In this document: in pieces, positions 26,730 to 35,369 of the stretch | Layout: every line of letters begins with the position of its first letter | Position numbering within the stretch: position 1 is the first letter of the stretch | Assembly (NCBI GenBank): GCA_934675205.1 | Contig: CAKUPQ010000001.1 | Location: 434,001-498,000 of the forward strand | DNA: 64,000 nt | Direction of reading: 5' to 3' | Origin: an uncultured Flavobacteriaceae bacterium | GTDB lineage: Bacteria > Bacteroidota > Bacteroidia > Flavobacteriales > Flavobacteriaceae | The notes under the pieces: generated by a model | Databases searched by the model: none | The model's input: only the letters and a program-made list of their open reading frames with translations | What the model was told of the DNA's origin: nothing | Translations under genes and position numbers: made by a program

Positions 26730-27211
26730 TGATTAAGAATTTTTTGCTTAACCTGTTATTGTCTTTAGTTTGGGTTGCCTTGACAGGACACCTGAACTAC
26801 ACCAATTTTATGTTTGGTTTTGTAATGGGATTTTTTATCCTTTGGCTACTTGCAAGAGCGTCAAGTACAGAGGAAAAAAGTTATTTTTACAGAGTTCCGA
26901 AAATCATTTTGTTCTTTTTCCATTTCTTTTATGATATGCTTCGTGCCAATACAGAGGTAGCCAAAGAAATTATTACCCCGAGGCTGAATATGACCCCGGG
27001 TATTATTGCTTATAAGCATAGCCTGAAATCCGATTTTGAGATTACGGTACTGACAAATCTTATTGCCCTTACACCCGGAACAATGGTTTTGAAAATCAGT
27101 GAGGACAAAAAAATTCTTTACATCCACGGATTATACGTGAAAGATAAAGAAAAATTCATCGACAGGCTGAAAAACGGATTAGAAAAAAAACTAATAGAAA
27201 TTATGCGATAA
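26729..27211 (+). CDS. mrpE: Mrp antiporter subunit E
   Basis: 160 residues: two N-terminal membrane segments and a cytosolic MnhE domain with LTNLIALTPGTMVLKIS and LYIHGLYVKD, both typical. It is coupled to mrpD and mrpF by TAATG stop-start overlaps. Confidence 0.94.
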   Translation: MIKNFLLNLLLSLVWVALTGHLNYTNFMFGFVMGFFILWLLARASSTEEKSYFYRVPKIILFFFHFFYDMLRANTEVAKEIITPRLNMTPGIIAYKHSLKSDFEITVLTNLIALTPGTMVLKISEDKKILYIHGLYVKDKEKFIDRLKNGLEKKLIEIMR

Positions 27212-27486
27212 TGGTAGTAGAAACGTATTTGATGTGGGTGGTAATTCCTATTATTTGTTTTTCGTTGCTTGTAATAGTTGCCCGATTCCTGAAAGGTCCT
27301 CACGTAGCAGACCGGGTTATTGCTTTGGATTTACTGATTTCGTCCGGAGTAGGACTTATTGGAGTGTTTAGTCTTATTTCTGAAGACCCGACTTTTTTGG
27401 ATACGGCTATGATTTTGGCTCTGATTGCCTTTTTGAGTACGATTGCTTTTGCTTATTATTTAGATAAAGGAGATAAAAATGAGTGA
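27211..27486 (+). CDS. mrpF: Mrp antiporter subunit F
   Basis: 91 residues, three membrane helices. Family segments are FLKGPHVADRVIALDLLIS and DTAMILALIAFLSTIAFAYY. It overlaps mrpG by 8 bp. Confidence 0.94.
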   Translation: MVVETYLMWVVIPIICFSLLVIVARFLKGPHVADRVIALDLLISSGVGLIGVFSLISEDPTFLDTAMILALIAFLSTIAFAYYLDKGDKNE

Positions 27487-27871
27487 TATTCTGATAATGA
27501 TATTAAGCACTTTGGGTGCATTGTTTATTCTGATAGCCTCTTTAGGATTATACAGAATGCCTGATTTTTATACCCGATTGTCTGTAACGGTTAAGGCAGC
27601 TACCCTTGGAGTAGGTTGTATTTTGGGAGCTGTTGCCATTCACTTTTCGGACTTTTCGATTACGACCAAAGTATTTGCAGTGATTTTCTTTTTGTTCATC
27701 ACTTCACCTGTTGCTGCCTTTCTGATTGCTCGGACGGCTTATGTAAGCAAGGTCAAAATGTGGGATAAATCCGTACGAGATGAGCTGAAAGATGTAATCA
27801 ACAAAAAAGAAGGAAACCGAAAATCAGATGCAGACGGAAGAAATGAGAGTGAAGTTTGCGATGATGAGTAA
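27479..27871 (+). CDS. mrpG: Mrp antiporter subunit G
   Basis: 130 residues: the MnhG fold with FILIASLGLYRMPDFYTRL and KAATLGVGCILGAVA, then FFLFITSPVAAFLIARTAY. The C-terminus has a charged 30-residue tail. Last gene of the operon, followed by a long terminator hairpin. Confidence 0.94.
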   Translation: MSDILIMILSTLGALFILIASLGLYRMPDFYTRLSVTVKAATLGVGCILGAVAIHFSDFSITTKVFAVIFFLFITSPVAAFLIARTAYVSKVKMWDKSVRDELKDVINKKEGNRKSDADGRNESEVCDDE

Positions 27872-27906
27872 ACTCATATTAAAATTCTGAATTTTAATAT
27901 GAGTTT
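27870..27906 (+). terminator. Long hairpin closing the mrp operon
   Basis: A perfect 17-bp stem (27870-27886 with 27890-27906, AAACTCATATTAAAATT) with a three-base loop, overlapping the mrpG stop. It is AT-rich and lacks a strong T tract. Confidence 0.65.
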
Positions 27907-28035
27907 GTGAAGTTTTTGTAAACGAGCAAAGCGGAGTCTTTTTATGGGTTACAAGTTTTTGACCTTGCAAAAGGTTTTATGTAGCTTTTTATAAATATTC
28001 TTTCTCCCGACTTTTAACAATCCGAAAAAAAATGC

Positions 28036-28043
28036 TATTTTTG
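28036..28043 (+). promoter_or_regulatory. -7 box of comM
   Basis: TATTTTTG, 31 bases before the ATG at 28075. It also argues against an upstream GTG start at 28051, which would lie at the expected transcription start. Confidence 0.55.
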
Positions 28044-28074
28044 GAAAGTAGTGGTATTCAAAATTATACGGAAT

Positions 28075-29604
28075 ATGTTAGTAAAAGTTTTCGGAAGTGC
28101 TGTTTTTGGGGTTGATGCTACAACCATTACGGTTGAAGTAAATATCGACAAGGGAATCGGATATCATTTGGTCGGGCTTCCTGATAATGCCGTCAAAGAA
28201 AGCAACTATCGGATTGCTGCCTCGCTTAAAAATATCGGCTATGAACTTCCGGGCAAAAAAATCATTATCAATATGGCTCCTGCCGATATGCGAAAAGAGG
28301 GTTCGGCTTATGACCTTACGTTAGCTGTCGGAATTTTGGCTGCCTCCTCTCAAATCAACAAAAAAGAAGTCGAGAAATACGTGATTATGGGAGAACTTTC
28401 GCTTGACGGAACACTCCAACCCATAAAAGGAGCTTTGCCTATTGCTATCAAAGCCCGTCAGGAGGGTTTCAAAGGCTTTTTTCTTCCGAAACAAAACGCA
28501 AAAGAAGCAGCGGTTGTCAATGATTTGGAAGTTTACGGAGTCGAAAGCATCAAAGAAGTAATTGATTTTTTTGAGGGAAATTCTACTCTTGAACCTACGG
28601 TTGTCAATACGAGAGAAGAGTTTATGAAAACTTCGGAATTCCCCGAATTTGACTTTTCTGATGTCAAAGGACAGGAATCTATCAAAAGATGTATGGAAAT
28701 TGCAGCTGCAGGAGGACACAACATCATTCTGATAGGTCCTCCCGGAGCAGGAAAAACAATGCTTGCCAAACGACTTCCCGGAATTCTCCCTCCGATGACA
28801 CTTCACGAAGCACTTGAAACCACTAAAATCCATAGTGTGGCAGGAAAAGTCAAAGAATCCGGACTGATGAGCCAACGACCTTTCCGGAATCCGCACCACA
28901 CTATTTCTGATGTGGCTTTGGTCGGAGGCGGAACTTTCCCTCAACCGGGAGAAATTTCGTTAGCTCATAACGGAGTTTTGTTTTTGGACGAATTACCCGA
29001 ATTCAAACGGAGTGTTTTGGAAGTAATGCGTCAGCCTTTAGAAGACAGAGAAGTTACGATTTCGAGGGCTAAATTTACGGTTACTTATCCGTCTTCGTTT
29101 ATGTTGGTTGCGAGTATGAACCCGAGTCCGAGTGGGTATTTCAATGACGGAACACATTCCGTTCCGGCAAACGAAATGCAACGGTATATGGGGAAAATTT
29201 CAGGTCCACTTTTGGACAGAATTGATATTCATATCGAAGTTACACCCGTTCCGTTCGAGAAATTATCCGAAAACGAAAAGCCCGAATCAAGCTCCGAAAT
29301 ACGAAAAAGAGTGATGAAAGCAAGAGATATTCAGACCACACGATTTGAAAAATTTGACAATCTGCACTATAATGCTCAAATGAATACCAAGCAAATTCGG
29401 GAATATTGTGCTTTGGACGAACAATCAAAAGAACTTCTTAAACAAGCAATGGAACGACTCGGCCTTTCTGCCCGTGCTTATGACAGAATTCTGAAAGTAG
29501 CCCGAACCATAGCCGATTTAGACCAGTCCGAAAATGTAAAATCTTATCACATTTCCGAGGCTATTCAGTACAGAAGTTTAGACAGAGAGGGTTGGTTAGG
29601 GTAA
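28075..29604 (+). CDS. comM: YifB/ComM-family Mg-chelatase-like AAA+ ATPase
   Basis: 509 residues from the Met in MLVKVFGSAVFGVDATTI, the usual family N-terminus. The N-terminal ChlI-like (Lon-protease-like) domain contains GIGYHLVGLPDNAVKESNYR. The AAA+ core has Walker A LIGPPGAGKTMLAKRLPG (about residue 220) and Walker B GVLFLDELPEF. The C-terminal Mg_chelatase_C domain ends YHISEAIQYRSLDR. ComM is a hexameric helicase promoting branch migration during natural transformation in other bacteria. Other competence genes are not in the window. Confidence 0.93.
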   Translation: MLVKVFGSAVFGVDATTITVEVNIDKGIGYHLVGLPDNAVKESNYRIAASLKNIGYELPGKKIIINMAPADMRKEGSAYDLTLAVGILAASSQINKKEVEKYVIMGELSLDGTLQPIKGALPIAIKARQEGFKGFFLPKQNAKEAAVVNDLEVYGVESIKEVIDFFEGNSTLEPTVVNTREEFMKTSEFPEFDFSDVKGQESIKRCMEIAAAGGHNIILIGPPGAGKTMLAKRLPGILPPMTLHEALETTKIHSVAGKVKESGLMSQRPFRNPHHTISDVALVGGGTFPQPGEISLAHNGVLFLDELPEFKRSVLEVMRQPLEDREVTISRAKFTVTYPSSFMLVASMNPSPSGYFNDGTHSVPANEMQRYMGKISGPLLDRIDIHIEVTPVPFEKLSENEKPESSSEIRKRVMKARDIQTTRFEKFDNLHYNAQMNTKQIREYCALDEQSKELLKQAMERLGLSARAYDRILKVARTIADLDQSENVKSYHISEAIQYRSLDREGWLG

Positions 29605-29685
29605 GCCCCCTAATTAGTTGACAGTCACAGTCGCAGTTTTCAGTCTTAATACTTAATACTCAAATCTTACTACTTATAATTACCC

Positions 29686-29877
29686 GTAGTGCATTATCAA
29701 TCAACATCTATCTGATTGATTTTAAGCGAATAAAAAAAAAGACTTCGACAAGCTCAGTCTGACGAAACCTCTAAAAAAATCACTAAACGTCACCCTGAGT
29801 TTGTCGAAGGGTTATCGAAACCTAAATCTATTTTGCTGATAATCAGCTAATATGATAATGAAGTGATAATGCACTAC
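29686..29877. repeat. Nested inverted repeats in comM/rnhB gap
   Basis: The 277-bp gap holds no gene. The outer arms GTAGTGCATTATCA (29686-29699) and its exact complement (29864-29877) enclose inner 22-bp arms (29743-29764 and 29788-29809, three mismatches) of the CTTCGACAAGCTCAG type that is widespread in bacterial intergenic DNA. Left of it, 29640-29690 is made of near-repeats of CTTAATACT. Confidence 0.75.
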
Positions 29878-29881
29878 AGGT

Positions 29882-30481
29882 TTATAATTCTAATTTCAAC
29901 TGTTCGGGAAGTAACTTAAAGCTCTTTCTGTGATAAATAGTTGAGCCGAATTGTCGGATAGCGTTTCTGTGTTCGATTGTCGGATAGCCTTTGTTCTTTT
30001 TCCAATTATACATCGGAAATTCTTCGTGGATTTTTTCCATAAAATCATCACGATAGGTTTTTGCCAAAACCGATGCAGCTGCAATACTCAAATATTTTCC
30101 ATCTCCTTTTACAATTGTCGAATACGGAATATCCGAACAGGGTTTGAAGCGGTTTCCGTCCACAATGATATATTCGGGTTTCGGACATAAGGCTAAAACA
30201 CATTCCTGCATTGCCCGAATTGATGCATTCAGAATATTGATTTCGTCAATAATATCGGGGTTTAAGTGAATGACCTTAAACGAAATTGCCTTATCTTCAA
30301 TATACGGACGCAAATACTGCCTTTGTTTTTCGGTTAATTGTTTGGAATCGGTTAATAATTCCGATGTGAAATCATCAGGCAGAATAACAGCTGCAGCCGT
30401 TACAGGTCCTGAAAGGCAACCCCGTCCTGCCTCGTCTGTACCTGCCTCAATCGAAAAATCTGAAAATTTTGGTAATAACAT
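29882..30481 (-). CDS. rnhB: Ribonuclease HII
   Basis: 199 residues. It cleaves RNA in RNA/DNA hybrids and at embedded ribonucleotides. Active-site elements are [14 protein letters not shown] (Asp16, Glu17), [18 protein letters not shown] and [15 protein letters not shown] with the last catalytic Asp. Length and C-terminus ([12 protein letters not shown]) are normal. The gene stands alone and has a -7 box four bases before its ATG. Confidence 0.95.
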   Translation of the reverse strand: MLLPKFSDFSIEAGTDEAGRGCLSGPVTAAAVILPDDFTSELLTDSKQLTEKQRQYLRPYIEDKAISFKVIHLNPDIIDEINILNASIRAMQECVLALCPKPEYIIVDGNRFKPCSDIPYSTIVKGDGKYLSIAAASVLAKTYRDDFMEKIHEEFPMYNWKKNKGYPTIEHRNAIRQFGSTIYHRKSFKLLPEQLKLEL

Positions 30482-30485
30482 TTGA

Positions 30486-30493
30486 CAAATTTA
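30486..30493 (-). promoter_or_regulatory. -7 box immediately upstream of rnhB
   Basis: TAAATTTG on the minus strand, then TCAA, then ATG: another four-base spacing consistent with a leaderless mRNA. Confidence 0.5.
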
Positions 30494-30566
30494 GGAATTA
30501 GAATTTAGGAATCAGGATTTTTTGAACTGAAAACTGTACACTGAATACTGTCAGCTAAAAATTCCT

Positions 30567-30574
30567 TACTTTTG
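30567..30574 (+). promoter_or_regulatory. -7 box of gmk
   Basis: TACTTTTG, 25 bases before the gmk ATG. Confidence 0.55.
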
Positions 30575-30599
30575 CACTTCCTACAAAAAACACAACTAA

Positions 30600-31172
30600 A
30601 TGAAACAAGGAAAACTCATCGTGTTTTCGGCTCCGTCAGGTTCGGGAAAAACAACCATAGTAAGGCATCTTTTAGAGATTGATGAGCTGAATCTGGCTTT
30701 TTCGGTTTCGGCTGCTTCGAGAGAACCGAGAGAACACGAAATTAACGGAAAAGATTATCATTTTATGAGCATTCAAGATTTCAAAAAGCACATCAAAGCC
30801 GATGATTTTCTGGAATGGGAAGAAGTGTATAGAGATAATTTTTACGGAACGCTCAAAAGTGAAGTAGAACGACTTTGGGCAGAGGGAAAAAACGTAATTT
30901 TCGACATTGATGTTTCGGGAGGATTGCGAATCAAAAAGAAATTTCCCGAACAGACATTAGCTGTTTTTGTAAAACCTCCGAGTATTGATGAGCTTAAAAT
31001 CCGTTTGAAAAAGCGTTCAACCGAGTCAGAAGATAAAATCAATATGCGAATTGCAAAGGCATCAGCCGAATTGGCAACTGCCCCACAATTTGACGTAATC
31101 ATAAAAAACAACGATTTGGATGTAGCAAAACAGGAAGCATTTAACTTGGTAAAAAACTTTATTAACGAATAA
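30600..31172 (+). CDS. gmk: Guanylate kinase
   Basis: 190 residues. It phosphorylates GMP to GDP with ATP. The P-loop is SAPSGSGKTTIVRHLL, followed by the GMP-binding region SAASREPREHEINGKDYHFM, FLEWEEVYRDNFYGT, and VIFDIDVSGGLRIKKKF. Full length. nadD follows after a 48-bp spacer that contains a hairpin repeat, so the two are probably cotranscribed. Confidence 0.96.
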   Translation: MKQGKLIVFSAPSGSGKTTIVRHLLEIDELNLAFSVSAASREPREHEINGKDYHFMSIQDFKKHIKADDFLEWEEVYRDNFYGTLKSEVERLWAEGKNVIFDIDVSGGLRIKKKFPEQTLAVFVKPPSIDELKIRLKKRSTESEDKINMRIAKASAELATAPQFDVIIKNNDLDVAKQEAFNLVKNFINE

Positions 31173-31185
31173 TCGGACTCTGTTC

Positions 31186-31217
31186 CCTTCTCCTTTGGAG
31201 AGGGGTTAGGGGAGAGG
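31186..31217. repeat. Hairpin repeat (CTCC-TTT-GGAG type) upstream of nadD
   Basis: An 8-bp stem around TTT (31186-31193 with 31197-31204), then GGTTAGGGGAGAGG. This resembles a dispersed repeat; a related segment lies at about 62010. The purine-rich tail ends three bases before the nadD ATG and could act as a ribosome site by chance. Confidence 0.55.
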
Positions 31218-31220
31218 CTT

Positions 31221-31799
31221 ATGAAAATCGGACTATATTTCGGAACATTTAATCCCGTTCACGTAGGGCATTTAATTATTGCTAATCATTTGGCTGAACA
31301 CTCTGATTTGGACGAGGTTTGGTTGGTGGTTACTCCTCACAATCCTCACAAGCAAAAAAATACGTTGCTCAATGATTATCACAGGTTAGAAATGGTACAT
31401 CTTGCGACCGAAGATTACCCGAAACTCAAACCGTCCGACATCGAATTCAAACTCGAGCAACCCAATTATACCGTAAATACGTTGGCTCATTTAGAAGAAA
31501 AATTTCCGCAACACGATTTTTCGTTGATTATGGGAGAGGATAATCTGCATTCGTTTCATAAATGGAAAAATTATGAGGTAATTCTTGAGAGATACCACAT
31601 TTATGTTTATCCGAGAATTTCCGAAAACAATGAAGAAATCCAGCTTTTGAACCACCCGAAAGTACATAAAATAGACGCTCCTGTTGTGGAGATTTCGTCC
31701 ACTTTTATCCGAAAGGCAATCCAACAAAAGAAAAACGTAAGACCAATGCTTCCCGAAAAAGTTTGGGAATTTATTGACAAAAATTTGTTTTACAGATAA
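31221..31799 (+). CDS. nadD: Nicotinate-nucleotide adenylyltransferase
   Basis: 192 residues. It makes deamido-NAD from nicotinate mononucleotide and ATP. Nucleotidyltransferase motif: GLYFGTFNPVHVGHLIIANH (the GTFNPxHxGH phosphate-binding segment), then VVTPHNPHK. Near the C-terminus, APVVEISSTFIRKAI is the ISSTxIR motif. Full length. Confidence 0.95.
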   Translation: MKIGLYFGTFNPVHVGHLIIANHLAEHSDLDEVWLVVTPHNPHKQKNTLLNDYHRLEMVHLATEDYPKLKPSDIEFKLEQPNYTVNTLAHLEEKFPQHDFSLIMGEDNLHSFHKWKNYEVILERYHIYVYPRISENNEEIQLLNHPKVHKIDAPVVEISSTFIRKAIQQKKNVRPMLPEKVWEFIDKNLFYR

Positions 31800-31800
31800 A

Positions 31801-31831
31801 AAAAGGGCTTGAAAATTTCAAGCCCTTTTTT
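31801..31831. terminator. Bidirectional terminator between nadD and sucC
   Basis: A perfect 15-bp stem with a single-base loop. A-runs on the left and T-runs on the right serve both convergent genes. Confidence 0.85.
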
Positions 31832-31851
31832 ATTGAATATATTCAAAGTGT

Positions 31852-33045
31852 TTAATTCAAAACAGCTTTTACTTTATCTGCTGCCTCTTGGAACTGAACA
31901 GCCGAATGAACAGCCAATCCTGAATTGTCAATCATTTCTTTTGCCAATTCTGCATTTGTTCCTTGAAGACGAACGATAATCGGAACTTTAATGGCATCTC
32001 CCATATTTTTGTACGCATCAATAACTCCTTGAGCCACTCTGTCGCAACGAACGATTCCTCCAAAAATGTTAATCAAAATTGCTTTTACGTTCGGGTCTTT
32101 CAAGATGATTTTAAACGCTGTTTCCACACGTTTTGCATCTGCTGTTCCTCCAACATCAAGGAAGTTAGCCGGTTCATATCCTGCGTGTTTGATTAAGTCC
32201 ATAGTAGCCATTGCAAGACCTGCTCCGTTTACCATACAACCTACGTTTCCGTCCAAATCTACATAGTTTAGTCCGACAGCTTTTGCCTCTACTTCGATAG
32301 GATTTTCTTCCAAAATATCTCTCATATCCTCATATTTCGGGTGTCTGTAAAGAGCATTGTCATCAAGAACAACTTTTGCATCAACAGCCAAAATTTTGTT
32401 ATCCGAAGTTTTAAGAACAGGGTTGATTTCAAACAAAGATGCATCACAACCTACGTAAGCCGAATAAAGAGCATCAACAAATTTTACCATTTCTTTGAAA
32501 GCATTTCCCGAAAGACCAAGGTTAAAAGCAATTCTTCTCGCTTGAAATCCTTGAAGTCCAACAGCCGGGTCGATTTCTTCGGTAAAAATAAGATGTGGAG
32601 TTTTTTCAGCCACTTCTTCGATGTCCATTCCTCCTTCGGTAGAATACATAATCATATTACGTCCTCTTCCTCTGTTCAACAAAACAGACATATAGAATTC
32701 AGATGTTTCGCTTTCTCCCGGATAGTACACATCTTCTGCAACAAGTACTTTGTGAACTTTTTTACCGGTTGGAGGTGTTTGTGGAGTGATGAGTTGCATT
32801 CCGATGATTTGTTCTGCAATTTCTTCTACTTGTTGAAGATTTTTCGCAAGTTTAACTCCTCCTCCTTTTCCTCTTCCTCCTGCATGGATTTGAGCTTTGA
32901 TTACGTGCCAACCTGTTCCGGTTTCGGCTGTTAATTGTTTGGCTTTAGCTACTGCTTCTTCCGCATTTTGAGCTACATAACCTCTCTGAACTCTAACTCC
33001 GTGAGAAGCTAAAATTTCTTTTCCTTGGTATTCGTGTAAATTCAT
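31852..33045 (-). CDS. sucC: Succinyl-CoA synthetase beta subunit
   Basis: 397 residues from [20 protein letters not shown], the conserved N-terminus; a longer frame upstream to 33150 is rejected because it adds an unrelated 35 residues and would run through the -7 box. ATP-grasp features include [20 protein letters not shown] and [20 protein letters not shown]. The C-terminal ligase domain has NFLDVGGTA and [12 protein letters not shown]. It pairs with SucD, encoded at the left edge of the window on the other strand. Confidence 0.96.
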   Translation of the reverse strand: MNLHEYQGKEILASHGVRVQRGYVAQNAEEAVAKAKQLTAETGTGWHVIKAQIHAGGRGKGGGVKLAKNLQQVEEIAEQIIGMQLITPQTPPTGKKVHKVLVAEDVYYPGESETSEFYMSVLLNRGRGRNMIMYSTEGGMDIEEVAEKTPHLIFTEEIDPAVGLQGFQARRIAFNLGLSGNAFKEMVKFVDALYSAYVGCDASLFEINPVLKTSDNKILAVDAKVVLDDNALYRHPKYEDMRDILEENPIEVEAKAVGLNYVDLDGNVGCMVNGAGLAMATMDLIKHAGYEPANFLDVGGTADAKRVETAFKIILKDPNVKAILINIFGGIVRCDRVAQGVIDAYKNMGDAIKVPIIVRLQGTNAELAKEMIDNSGLAVHSAVQFQEAADKVKAVLN

Positions 33046-33080
33046 AAGTTGAAAATTGTCGTGTTTATTTAAAAGCGAAA

Positions 33081-33088
33081 CAAAGATA
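33081..33088 (-). promoter_or_regulatory. -7 box of sucC
   Basis: TATCTTTG on the minus strand, 35 bases upstream of the ATG at 33045. Confidence 0.55.
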
Positions 33089-33253
33089 TAAAATTTGTGA
33101 TAATCTAAAAAATATAAAGAATTAAAAGTGAGTATTGTCCTGATAGCCATCGGGAGTTAGATGTTATTATTCCAATCTAAAAAATTGAAAAAAATCTAGA
33201 TGATGGATGTTGGATGTCCCGATAAGGATTATCATTGATTTTTGATGTTGTCA

Positions 33254-33284
33254 TTGATATTGTCATTGCTATTTCGTAAATTTG
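33254..33284 (+). promoter_or_regulatory. Complete promoter of fumC
   Basis: TTG (33254-33256), 20-base spacer, TAAATTTG (33277-33284). This is the best two-part match to the flavobacterial consensus in the window; the ATG lies 33 bases further on. Confidence 0.65.
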
Positions 33285-33317
33285 GGCTCATTTTTAACAC
33301 ATTCAACTAACTACATC

Positions 33318-34715
33318 ATGGAATACAGAATAGAAAAAGACACAATGGGAGAAGTGAAAGTTCCTGCGGACAAATACTGGGGAGCTCAAACCGAACGTTC
33401 AAGAAACAATTTTAAAATCGGAGCTCCTGCTTCAATGCCTATCGAGGTTGTCAGAGGATTTGCTTACCTGAAAAAAGCTGCTGCTTATGCGAATTGCGAT
33501 TTGGGAGTACTGCCAACCGAGAAAAGAGATGCAATAGCACAGGTTTGTGATGAAATTTTAGCAGGGAAATTAGACGACCAATTTCCACTTGTGATTTGGC
33601 AAACAGGCTCGGGAACACAATCGAATATGAACGTAAACGAAGTGGTAGCCAACAGAGCTCAGGTTTTGGCAGGAGGAAAAATTGGAGAAGGAGAGGCTGT
33701 TTTGAAAGCCAATGATGATGTAAACAAATCACAATCTTCAAACGATACCTATCCGACAGGAATGCACATTGCCTGTTACAAAATGGTGGTCGAAACAACC
33801 ATTCCCGGAGTTGAAAAATTAAGAGATACGCTGAAAGCAAAAGCCGTAAAATTCAAAGATGTCGTAAAAATAGGACGTACACACCTTATGGACGCTACTC
33901 CGCTTACTTTGGGACAGGAAATTTCAGGATATGCCGCTCAATTGGATTACGGATTGAAAGCTCTGAAAAACACATTGGCTCACTTATCAGAAGTAGCTTT
34001 GGGAGGAACCGCAGTCGGGACAGGGCTGAACACTCCACAAGGATATGACGTAAAAGTAGCAGAATATATCGCAAAATTCACAGGACACCCGTTTGTAACT
34101 GCTCCGAATAAATTTGAGGCTTTGGCTGCTCACGATGCGATTGTCGAAACGCACGGAGCTTTGAAACAATTAGCGGTTTCATTGAATAAAATTGCGAATG
34201 ATGTACGAATGTTAGCATCAGGTCCCCGTTCGGGAATCGGGGAAATTTTTATTCCCGAAAACGAGCCGGGCTCTTCGATTATGCCGGGTAAAGTAAACCC
34301 TACTCAATGTGAAGCCCTGACGATGGTTTGTGCTCAGGTTATGGGAAATGATGTTGCTATTTCGGTTGGAGGAACTCAAGGACATTATGAATTGAATGTT
34401 TTCAAACCGCTTATGGCATCTAACTTTTTGCAGTCTGCAAGATTATTGGGAGATGCCTGTGTTTCGTTTGACGAACATTGTGCTCAAGGAATCGAGCCGA
34501 ACCACAAACGCATTAAAGAATTGGTTGATAATTCATTGATGTTGGTTACAGCTCTGAATACCAAAATCGGATATTATAAAGCAGCCGAAATTGCTCAAAC
34601 AGCTCACAAGAATAACTCTACATTAAAAGAAACAGCTATTGCATTAGGTTATGTTACGGCTGAAGAATTTGATGCTTGGGTAAAACCCGAAGAAATGACG
34701 AGTAATTTGAAATAA
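33318..34715 (+). CDS. fumC: Class II fumarate hydratase
   Basis: 465 residues from [20 protein letters not shown]. It interconverts fumarate and malate; iron-independent tetramer. Family motifs: the substrate-site [43 protein letters not shown], and the signature [16 protein letters not shown] start at 33282 would lie inside the -7 box, so the downstream Met is chosen. It belongs functionally with sucC and sucD in the TCA cycle. Confidence 0.96.
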   Translation: MEYRIEKDTMGEVKVPADKYWGAQTERSRNNFKIGAPASMPIEVVRGFAYLKKAAAYANCDLGVLPTEKRDAIAQVCDEILAGKLDDQFPLVIWQTGSGTQSNMNVNEVVANRAQVLAGGKIGEGEAVLKANDDVNKSQSSNDTYPTGMHIACYKMVVETTIPGVEKLRDTLKAKAVKFKDVVKIGRTHLMDATPLTLGQEISGYAAQLDYGLKALKNTLAHLSEVALGGTAVGTGLNTPQGYDVKVAEYIAKFTGHPFVTAPNKFEALAAHDAIVETHGALKQLAVSLNKIANDVRMLASGPRSGIGEIFIPENEPGSSIMPGKVNPTQCEALTMVCAQVMGNDVAISVGGTQGHYELNVFKPLMASNFLQSARLLGDACVSFDEHCAQGIEPNHKRIKELVDNSLMLVTALNTKIGYYKAAEIAQTAHKNNSTLKETAIALGYVTAEEFDAWVKPEEMTSNLK

Positions 34716-34737
34716 TAATTATTTCAAAACAGATTTT

Positions 34738-34768
34738 AAAAATCCAACATTCAAAATGTTGGATTTTT
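34738..34768 (+). terminator. Terminator of fumC
   Basis: A 13-bp perfect stem AAAAATCCAACAT (34738-34750 with 34756-34768) runs into T residues. Confidence 0.85.
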
Positions 34769-34796
34769 TATACCTTTATACCTCATCAGAATTATT

Positions 34797-35357
34797 ATGA
34801 ATGATAAAATTAGAAATATTGTAGCCTTGTTTTTATTCTTCTCGATTTGTCTCGGTTTTATTTTAAGAGATAAAAAAGAAGAAAACAAAGTTGATATTTC
34901 CGTTATTTCAGAAAAAGTAAATGATTCAAAGAACACTTCTATTAAAAATTCTGAAAAAGACTTAAGGTTCTTTATTGATTTCATTGATGAGGAAAAGAAA
35001 GATTCTTTACAAATTCTTGAAGAAGATGACACAAAACATTCCGTAAAATATCTTGGAAATATAGTTCTCGAAAACAATAAACTTTATTATGTCTTGACTA
35101 ACTTTTCTGTCATAGGAATAAATGGTATGATTTCTCCAAGAGGAAAAAGTGAGCTAATTTTTATCAATAAAGATAAAACCGAAATCATTAAATATTATGC
35201 TGGAATGCCTGATGAACTTCCTAATAAAATTAATAAAAACTCTCTTATTTTCAGTTATAACAATTCTGAAATTAAACTTTTTGAATTGTTAATTGATAAT
35301 GATTTTCCCCCTGTTCTTTGTCCTAAATATATAGGTTGTTTTGAAAGGATATATTAA
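34797..35357 (+). CDS. Membrane-anchored protein of unknown function
   Basis: 186 residues. A single N-terminal hydrophobic helix (IVALFLFFSICLGFIL) with a positive start (MNDKIRN) and a following RDKKEEN suggests a signal anchor. The rest is polar, rich in Lys, Asn and Ile, with a possible PRGKSELIFINKDKTEIIKYY beta segment and two Cys near the C-terminus (LCPKYIGC). No family is recognised. The gene is more AT-rich than its neighbours fumC and ribBA, hinting at separate ancestry. It stands alone between two conserved genes. Confidence 0.65.
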   Translation: MNDKIRNIVALFLFFSICLGFILRDKKEENKVDISVISEKVNDSKNTSIKNSEKDLRFFIDFIDEEKKDSLQILEEDDTKHSVKYLGNIVLENNKLYYVLTNFSVIGINGMISPRGKSELIFINKDKTEIIKYYAGMPDELPNKINKNSLIFSYNNSEIKLFELLIDNDFPPVLCPKYIGCFERIY

Positions 35358-35369
35358 GGCTTTTTTGTT

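Noticed and set aside
28321..28944. 207-residue open frame on the minus strand
   Set aside because: Antisense to comM, which has all conserved motifs.
32341..32934. 197-residue open frame on the + strand
   Set aside because: It is antisense to sucC, Ser/Phe-rich, with no recognisable domain; a shadow of the real gene.
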